Assembly: GCF_000378225.1 (NCBI RefSeq) | Contig: NZ_KB905144.1 | Location: 1 to 64,000, forward strand | Length of the DNA: 64,000 nucleotides | Origin: Methylophilus methylotrophus DSM 46235 = ATCC 53528 | GTDB lineage: Bacteria > Pseudomonadota > Gammaproteobacteria > Burkholderiales > Methylophilaceae | Reading direction: 5' to 3' | Shown here: positions 58,227-64,000 of the stretch, piece after piece | Layout of the letters: each line of letters starts with the position of its first letter | How positions within the stretch are numbered: position 1 is the first letter of the stretch | Translations under genes and position numbers: made by a program | Notes under the pieces: generated by a model | Told to the model about the DNA's origin: nothing | Databases searched by the model: none | The model's input: the letters and a program-made list of their open reading frames with translations, nothing else

Positions 58227-60620
58227 TTATAGAGGTGTATTGGTCTTTACACGGTTAATTTCCAACAGCCAGCTATCGATCGGTTGTGGTCTGGAAAACA
58301 AATATCCCTGTTGCACGACTTCAGCCTTTGCGTTTAACAGGATAGATTGTGCCTCTGTCTCCACGCCTTCGGCGACAACCCTCAAATCTAACTTTTGGGC
58401 GACGGCAAGGATGGCGTCAATTAACACTTCATCACTCTGATTGGTTGGCGCGTCCTGGACAAAGGTCTTATCTATTTTAAGCTCATGCACGGGTAGTTTT
58501 TTAAGGTAAGCTAAAGATGAAAATCCGGTCCCAAAATCATCTATCGAAAAATGGATACCCAGACTACTGAGCATCTTCATCTTCTGGATAACCTCTTCAA
58601 CGTTATTTAACACCATGCCTTCAGTTACTTCCAGCGTAATCCTGTCTCCACTCAAACCATAGATTGAGAGCATCTGCTTTATTGAATCGGTAAACGTGTG
58701 CTGCCTGAATGTTCGTGGACTGATATTGACCGATATCCTGTATTGGAATGTTTGCAAGCGGGGAGAGACCAGTAGCTTGCATACCTCGTGCAGGACAAAA
58801 TGATCAATATGCGTAATCAGGATAGAGTCTTCAGCCACAGGAATGAAAATATTGGGCGGGATAAATCCTTGCTCCGGATGTTTCCACCTCAGTAACGCTT
58901 CTGCTCCAACGATCTCGGCCGAGGCATTGACCTGAGACTGAAAATACAACTGCAGCTGTTGATTATGCAAGGCATCGTGCAAGTCACGCTCTATCTGGTA
59001 ATACTTTTCAACCGCCTGCGCCATGGGAGACTCAAAAAATACGGTTTGATTACCGCCTCGCTGTTTGGCAATATGCAGTGCTGTATCTGCATTCTTTAAT
59101 ACCGTCAGCGCGGTATCATTATTGGCCTCTGGAAAAAGGCTCACGCCGATACTAGCTGTAATATGTAGCGGTGTACCTTGAATATTAAACGGTTGCATGA
59201 TCACTTTGGAAACGTTGCCAACAATCGTGGCTGCATGATGCATCATGCTTCCTTCGTACGACAAAGGATGATGAATATGAATGGCAAACTCATCCCCACC
59301 ATAACGGGCGATCATGGCGTGATCAAACTTCAAATCTATCAAGCTCTGCGCAACATTTTTCAGCAAATCGTCACCAAAGCGATGGCCACGCGCATCATTC
59401 AAATGCTTGAAATTATCAATATTGATCAGCATCAGAATGTCATTTTGCATGTGACGCTCAGAAGATAATAAATGCTGGGTTAAATGACTGATCAGCAAGT
59501 TGCGGTTCGCCAAGCCTGTGAGTGTGTCGTAATTCGCTAATCGGTAAGCCTCTTCTTCCGCTTTTCTTTGCAGAGTGATGTCCTGCTGCACAGACAGGTA
59601 ATTCGTGATGTTGCCTTTGTCGTCCCGCACCGGTGCGACCACGGCCTGCTCTACATATTCAGTACCATCTTTACGAAGGTTGACAAAGCTACCGTGCCAG
59701 ACCTTGCCTTGCAGCAAGCTGTCCCACAATGCCTCTATAGAGGATTTTGGAGTCTTATGCGAAGCCCTGAACCCCGGTTTTTTTCCTAACACCTCGGCTG
59801 CGGTATAACCGCTATTAATTTCAAAAGCTTTATTTACGTACTCAATGTGACCGTCTAGGTTGGTGATAATTGTATTCACGGGCGACTGTTCTATGGCCTG
59901 TGACAATTGACGCATGCGGGACTCAAGCGCTTTTCGCTCTGTAATATCCCACATAATCCCCTGCAGGTAGCTAATATGATTATGCTCATCTTCTATATAA
60001 ACAGCTTCATCATGAAAGATTCGCCACTCACCATTTTTTGCTCTGAGCCTGTACTCGCATGAGAAACCCGTTTTCTTCTGATGGGCATCCTCCAAGGCCT
60101 TGATGGCCACAAGCCTGTCTTCTGGGTGGATCTTCTCCATCCAGGCCTCAGTCGAACTCAGCCATTCTTCTACAGTATATCCAAGCTCAAGTACTTTAGG
60201 ACTGACATATACATTTGAACTTGCATCGTTGATATTGGCACGATAGATAATCGCCGGAACCTGCTCAGTCAGGGAGCGATAGATCGCTTCACTTGTAGAC
60301 AGTTCTTCTAGAGCTTTGTGCTCTGCTGCCTGTAACACCAGCACTCTGTGCAATAGCCTCTTGACCAGCACGTACAACAAAAGGGTGGTCAGGCCTACAA
60401 ACAGCCAACCTTTTAAGATACTGACCTGAGTAATTTTTTCCGGCTCTTTGAACAACAAGCTGACAAAGGAGTCTGACAGCCAGATATATAAAGCCGATAC
60501 GACTGCATAGACAAAAACCACTTTAAGCACTCCTTGCTCAAAGTTGCCATGCTTAAAAAGCGCTTTTGCTTTATTAGCTAAAGACTCCATCCTATTCCCT
60601 GGTTTATCTAAATACTGCAT
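58227..60620 (-). CDS. membrane PAS-GGDEF-EAL cyclic-di-GMP protein
   Basis: 797 residues. Two membrane segments (about 30-50 and 65-83), two PAS/PAC domains (about 110-230 and 240-355), GGDEF with intact YGGDEFAIH near 440, and EAL with GAEALLRWKHPEQG near 567, DDFGTGFSSLAYL near 690 and GVETEAQ. Both catalytic signatures look complete, so it could make or degrade c-di-GMP; the net direction cannot be told. It may control biofilm or adhesion, as does the distant TPS locus, but no link is shown. Confidence 0.9.
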   Translation of the reverse strand: MQYLDKPGNRMESLANKAKALFKHGNFEQGVLKVVFVYAVVSALYIWLSDSFVSLLFKEPEKITQVSILKGWLFVGLTTLLLYVLVKRLLHRVLVLQAAEHKALEELSTSEAIYRSLTEQVPAIIYRANINDASSNVYVSPKVLELGYTVEEWLSSTEAWMEKIHPEDRLVAIKALEDAHQKKTGFSCEYRLRAKNGEWRIFHDEAVYIEDEHNHISYLQGIMWDITERKALESRMRQLSQAIEQSPVNTIITNLDGHIEYVNKAFEINSGYTAAEVLGKKPGFRASHKTPKSSIEALWDSLLQGKVWHGSFVNLRKDGTEYVEQAVVAPVRDDKGNITNYLSVQQDITLQRKAEEEAYRLANYDTLTGLANRNLLISHLTQHLLSSERHMQNDILMLINIDNFKHLNDARGHRFGDDLLKNVAQSLIDLKFDHAMIARYGGDEFAIHIHHPLSYEGSMMHHAATIVGNVSKVIMQPFNIQGTPLHITASIGVSLFPEANNDTALTVLKNADTALHIAKQRGGNQTVFFESPMAQAVEKYYQIERDLHDALHNQQLQLYFQSQVNASAEIVGAEALLRWKHPEQGFIPPNIFIPVAEDSILITHIDHFVLHEVCKLLVSPRLQTFQYRISVNISPRTFRQHTFTDSIKQMLSIYGLSGDRITLEVTEGMVLNNVEEVIQKMKMLSSLGIHFSIDDFGTGFSSLAYLKKLPVHELKIDKTFVQDAPTNQSDEVLIDAILAVAQKLDLRVVAEGVETEAQSILLNAKAEVVQQGYLFSRPQPIDSWLLEINRVKTNTPL

Positions 60621-60647
60621 TAAATAGTCCGCGAAAGAAGATCAGGA

Positions 60648-61274
60648 CTATCCCTCGCTGGCGGTCATAGAGAAAACTGGCATCTTTTGCATGATTTCTG
60701 CAAATAATGGGCCTTCTAACCACCCAGCCAACCACGCTCTGAGTTGGGGATATATGCTGGTTGCAAACCACGCTGCGTCCACTGCTGCAAACTGCCTAAT
60801 AAACGGGAAAATGGCGACATCCGCCATGCTGGGTTTTTCACCAAGTAAATAGCGATGCTGAACTAGTGCAGTTTCCAGCCTATGCAAAAACAGCTCTCCC
60901 TGTTCACGGTAAAAGGCTTGTGTATGTTCTGGATAATGGTCGGGATACTTGTAGCGGTCTAACGCTTTTTTAAAATCACCGTCATTGAGTGCAATCAGTT
61001 GACTCATTGCCTCAGGGTCTGCATTAAGCCAGCCTTGCGGATCGTTCTGGGCCAGTGCCCACTGCATGATATCCAGGCTTTGCTCCAGCACAGTGCCGTC
61101 TGGCAGTTGTAATACCGGCACGGTGCCTTTGGGGGAAATCTGCAATAAATGTACAGGTTTTTCGCGCAAAGAAATCTCACGTACTTCCACCTGGATATTC
61201 GCCGCCCAGATTGCCATGCGGGCGCGCATGGCGTAAGGGCAGCGACGGTAAGAGTACAAGATTGGCAGTGCCAT
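60648..61274 (-). CDS. glutathione S-transferase-like protein
   Basis: 208 residues from ATG 61274, fixed by a TAATG overlap with the pyrD stop. The thioredoxin-fold N-terminus has YSYRRCPYAMRARMAIW with the CPYxxR motif, then SPKGTVPVLQLPDGTVLEQSLDIMQW; a helical C-terminal domain follows. Close to glutaredoxin-2-like or GST omega-type proteins. Substrate unknown. Confidence 0.85.
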   Translation of the reverse strand: MALPILYSYRRCPYAMRARMAIWAANIQVEVREISLREKPVHLLQISPKGTVPVLQLPDGTVLEQSLDIMQWALAQNDPQGWLNADPEAMSQLIALNDGDFKKALDRYKYPDHYPEHTQAFYREQGELFLHRLETALVQHRYLLGEKPSMADVAIFPFIRQFAAVDAAWFATSIYPQLRAWLAGWLEGPLFAEIMQKMPVFSMTASEG

Positions 61275-62290
61275 TAGAGTAGTGCGCGTCGACAATCTTT
61301 AATCAATTGCGGACCTTTGTAGATGAGTCCGCTGTATAACTGAACCAAACTGGCACCTGCGGCGATTTTTTCTTTGGCATCGTCGCCATTCATAATACCG
61401 CCAACACCAATAATCGGCAGGCTGCCTTGCAACGATGCTGCTAAGGTCTGGATGACGCGTGTGGAGCCCGCTTTTACCGGTGCACCAGACAATCCACCCG
61501 CTTCTTCTGCATTCGGCAATCCAGCCACGGCATCGCGTGACAAGGTTGTGTTAGTAGCAATCACGCCGTCCATGCGATGCTGCATCAGCAGTTCAGCGAT
61601 TTCTTGCACTTGTTCGGTGGTTAAATCTGGGGCAATTTTGAGCACAATAGGCACATATTTGCCATGCAATTGCGAGAGAATTTTTTGCTCGGCTTTGAGT
61701 GTCGCCAGGAGTTGTCCCAGCGCTTCTTTTTCTTGTAGTGCACGCAGGTTTTTGGTGTTGGGTGATGAGATATTCACCGTGATATAACTGGCATAGTTAT
61801 ATACTTTGCGCATGCAAGTCAGGTAGTCTTCAGCGGCGCGGTCGTTAGGGGTGTCAAAATTCTTGCCAATATTGATGCCAAGAATACCTTTGAATTTTGC
61901 AGCTTTGACATTCTGGATCAGTTGATCGACACCGAGGTTATTAAAGCCAAAACGGTTAATAATGGCTTCGGCTTGTGGCAAACGGAACAAACGTGGTTTG
62001 GGATTGCCCGGTTGTGCGCGTGGCGTGACCGTCCCTACTTCAATAAAGCCAAAACCCAGCGCGGCCATGCCATCAATCACCGCCGCATTTTTATCCAGCC
62101 CTGCAGCAAGGCCCACAGGGTTAGGGAATGTCAGTCCCATTACCTGGGTAGGTTGATCTGGCAAACGCGGAGCAACCAATTTCAGCAGGCCCATTTTTTC
62201 TGCACGCTTGAGCGATTGCAAGGTGATATCGTGTGCTTGCTCTGCATCGAGTTGAAACAGCAGAGGTTTAAGCAGGGGGTAGACATTCAT
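61274..62290 (-). CDS. pyrD: dihydroorotate dehydrogenase (quinone), class 2
   Basis: 338 residues. Membrane-associated flavoenzyme oxidising dihydroorotate to orotate with quinone. N-terminal helical region ([17 protein letters not shown]), [15 protein letters not shown], catalytic Ser in [14 protein letters not shown] near 173, and the FMN loops [13 protein letters not shown] and [12 protein letters not shown] are all present. Confidence 0.96.
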   Translation of the reverse strand: MNVYPLLKPLLFQLDAEQAHDITLQSLKRAEKMGLLKLVAPRLPDQPTQVMGLTFPNPVGLAAGLDKNAAVIDGMAALGFGFIEVGTVTPRAQPGNPKPRLFRLPQAEAIINRFGFNNLGVDQLIQNVKAAKFKGILGINIGKNFDTPNDRAAEDYLTCMRKVYNYASYITVNISSPNTKNLRALQEKEALGQLLATLKAEQKILSQLHGKYVPIVLKIAPDLTTEQVQEIAELLMQHRMDGVIATNTTLSRDAVAGLPNAEEAGGLSGAPVKAGSTRVIQTLAASLQGSLPIIGVGGIMNGDDAKEKIAAGASLVQLYSGLIYKGPQLIKDCRRALL

Positions 62291-62403
62291 ACTTCAATTT
62301 CCTGAACAGGGTTTGCAACATTGCAGCCTATGCCAACGTTTGCTGCTTACATCACTTTTGCGTTACATCAAAAACCATATTGTTAATAGGGTTCAAAATA
62401 ATC

Positions 62404-62430
62404 GTCAGATGGCTTGCAAGATTATCTGAC
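62404..62430 (+). promoter_or_regulatory. leader hairpin of the small membrane gene
   Basis: GTCAGAT and ATCTGAC form a seven-base perfect stem around 13 bases, ending next to the AGGAGGAA ribosome site of the gene at 62445. It could modulate translation; no ligand is suggested. Confidence 0.35.
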
Positions 62431-62444
62431 AGGAGGAACCCAAC

Positions 62445-62570
62445 ATGAAAATTTTGATTGATTTATTATCGACTGACTATGGTTTGATGAGCTTTATTGT
62501 GATCACGGCGATTCTTATCGCGATGACTTGGGCGGGTATTTATGTCTACATTCGTGCTCGCAAGCAATAA
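62445..62570 (+). CDS. DUF3149 small membrane protein
   Basis: 41 residues: a short N-terminus (MKILIDLLSTDYGLMSF), one membrane helix (IVITAILIAMTWAGIYVYI) and a basic end (RARKQ). This is the DUF3149 pattern (LLSTDYGL start). A very strong ribosome site AGGAGGAA is ten bases upstream and a terminator follows, so it is a real, independently expressed gene. Function unknown. Confidence 0.8.
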   Translation: MKILIDLLSTDYGLMSFIVITAILIAMTWAGIYVYIRARKQ

Positions 62571-62593
62571 CTCATCCACCAGTCAGTAGAACA

Positions 62594-62617
62594 AACCCCG
62601 CTTCCGCGGGGTTGTTT
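62594..62617. terminator. rho-independent terminator after DUF3149 gene
   Basis: AACCCCGC, loop TTCC, GCGGGGTT, then GTTT. It probably also serves the convergent gene at 62620. Confidence 0.75.
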
Positions 62618-62619
62618 AT

Positions 62620-64000
62620 TTAAAGCAATACTTTCTCGATACCGCCGTTATTGGCTTTCTGGATGTAGTTTTCCATCCAGTTTTCACCGAGCACGTGCTT
62701 GGCCATTTCCACCACAATGTAGTCAGCCTCAATACCGGTATCATCACCGTAACGTGACAGGCCTTGCAGGCAGCTTGGGCAAGAAGTCAAGATTTTGACG
62801 GGTTGCTCAGGCGCACCCACGGTCAGGCCCATCTTGGCCATGCCTTTTTCCAGCTCTTCCTGCTTGCGGAATTTCACTTGGGTGGCAATGTCGGGACGTG
62901 CTGCCGCAAACGTACCGGACTCGCCGCAGCAACGGTCATTCAATGCAACTTCGGTGCCCATCAGCTTGTTGGTGACTTCCAGTGGTTTGTAAGTCTTCAT
63001 CGGCGTGTGGCATGGGTCATGGTACATGTAGCGCGTACCGGTGACACCTTGCAGGCGCATGTCTTTTTCCATGAGGTATTCGTGGATATCGAGCAGACGG
63101 CAGCCTGGGAAAATCTTCTCAAACTCGTATTTCTGCAACTGATCCATACACGTCCCGCAAGACACGATCACGGTCTTGATATCCAGATAATTCAATGTAT
63201 TGGCCACACGGTGGAACAACACACGGTTATCCGCCGTGATTTCCTGACCTTTATCATGATTACCCGCAGCCGTTTGCGGGTAGCCGCAGCACAGGTAGCC
63301 TGGTGGCAATACGGTGATCGCCCCCACTTCATACAGCATGGCTTGCGTCGCTAGGCCCACGTTGGAGAACAGGCGCTCGGAGCCACAACCCGGGAAGTAG
63401 AACACGGCTTCCGAATCCTCAGTCACTTTTTGCGGATTGCGGATGACCGGAATCATGGTGTCATCTTCCAGCCCCATCATCGCACGTGACGTCTTGGACT
63501 GCATTTTCTTGGGCATTGGCCTGTTAATGAAGTGAATCACCTGCGCCTTGATTTCTGCCCTGCCCACGGTCGCTGGTGGTGCTTTCTTGTCTTTTAGCAA
63601 ACCAAATTTCTTGGCCAGGCTGTTGGCGATATTAATGGCTTTATAGCCCATTTGTATCATGGTGCCGCGCAGCAATTTGATCGTTGCCGGGTCTTTGACG
63701 TTCAGGAACATCATGCCAGCTGCGGTGCCAGGGTTGAATTTCTTTTTACCCTGTTCGCGCAGGAAATTGCGCATCTTCACAGACACATCACCGAAGTCGA
63801 TATTCACCGGGCACGGCTTCTCGCAACGGTGGCAGACCGTACAATGGTCAGCGACGTCGTTGAATTCGTCAAAATGCTTGAGCGAAATACCGCGGCGTGT
63901 CTGCTCTTCGTACAAGAAGGCTTCGATCAGCAGCGATGTCCCCAGAATTTTGTTCCGTGGAGAATACAGCAGGTTGGCTCGTGGCACATGGGTGGTACAC
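62620..64000 (-). CDS. Fe-S oxidoreductase (C-terminal part; DUF3683/GlcD-like), runs off the window
   Basis: At least 460 residues; the frame stays open to the window edge (CTTHVPRANLL before the GTG at 63987), so the true start is outside. It has a 4Fe-4S motif CTVCHRCEKPCPVN, two CCG domains (FYFPGCGSERLF...LCCGYPQTA; YHDPCHTP...DRCCGESG) and a late SCPSCLQG. This matches the C-terminal half of the large FAD/Fe-S dehydrogenases of betaproteobacteria, which oxidise hydroxy acids such as lactate or glycolate. The FAD part is not in view, so substrate is unknown. Confidence 0.85.
   Translation of the reverse strand, partial: CTTHVPRANLLYSPRNKILGTSLLIEAFLYEEQTRRGISLKHFDEFNDVADHCTVCHRCEKPCPVNIDFGDVSVKMRNFLREQGKKKFNPGTAAGMMFLNVKDPATIKLLRGTMIQMGYKAINIANSLAKKFGLLKDKKAPPATVGRAEIKAQVIHFINRPMPKKMQSKTSRAMMGLEDDTMIPVIRNPQKVTEDSEAVFYFPGCGSERLFSNVGLATQAMLYEVGAITVLPPGYLCCGYPQTAAGNHDKGQEITADNRVLFHRVANTLNYLDIKTVIVSCGTCMDQLQKYEFEKIFPGCRLLDIHEYLMEKDMRLQGVTGTRYMYHDPCHTPMKTYKPLEVTNKLMGTEVALNDRCCGESGTFAAARPDIATQVKFRKQEELEKGMAKMGLTVGAPEQPVKILTSCPSCLQGLSRYGDDTGIEADYIVVEMAKHVLGENWMENYIQKANNGGIEKVLL

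Noticed and set aside
1-64000. CRISPR arrays, tRNA or rRNA genes, intact transposases
   Set aside because: I looked for regularly spaced repeats, cloverleaf-like stretches and transposase motifs and saw none; a computed scan could still find a tRNA I missed.

Overview
The window looks like chromosomal DNA of a Gram-negative betaproteobacterium. The gene orders rpoE-rseA-rseB-mucD-lepA-lepB-DUF4845-rnc-era-recO-pdxJ-acpS, ompR-envZ and miaB-phoH, with a DUF3683-type FAD/Fe-S oxidoreductase at the right edge, are typical of that class. Protein style, moderate GC and PEP-CTERM genes next to a two-partner secretion locus suggest the Methylophilaceae. This is inference: no methylotrophy marker gene lies in the window. 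No rRNA, tRNA, CRISPR array or intact insertion sequence was recognised.

Layout. 1-694 is gene-free and repeat-like. 695-7451 holds an outer-membrane protein, exopolyphosphatase (ppx), an orphan ParA facing a ribbon-helix-helix protein with a histone-H1-like tail, and sixA-ppk. 7518-12184 is a leftward carbon-metabolism cluster (fbp-fba-tpiA) that continues into a 53-residue DUF2256 gene (9059-9220) and an FeS photolyase-like gene overlapping it by ATGA. tcdA follows.

13228-26026 is the accessory region: a two-component system (7TM sensor kinase and NarL-type regulator) divergent from a TpsA/TpsB secretion pair, then a decayed PEP-CTERM gene and three intact PEP-CTERM genes. A dyad-containing block in the kinase/TpsA intergenic region (15886-15930) recurs at 23778-23822, upstream of the second PEP-CTERM gene. 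This suggests one regulon for secreted and surface proteins.

26122-43509 is mostly conserved housekeeping: acpS, pdxJ, recO, era, rnc, lepB, lepA, the sigma-E module, nadB, a nuclease, slyD, scpAB and ybeY. rseA shows an apparent one-base frameshift near 37900. A second tpiA (43574) carries Arg in place of the near-invariant Trp of the NWK motif. 44482-62290 holds small lipoproteins, the ribosomal oxygenase roxA, phoR without phoB, a TIGR03790 protein, an SDR, a FemAB-like protein, an EF-hand protein, ompR-envZ with OmpR-like repeats, cysG, miaB-phoH, a GGDEF-EAL protein, a GST and pyrD. The window ends inside a large Fe-S oxidoreductase gene.

Themes: polyphosphate turnover, envelope stress control, and a regulated secretion/adhesion island.
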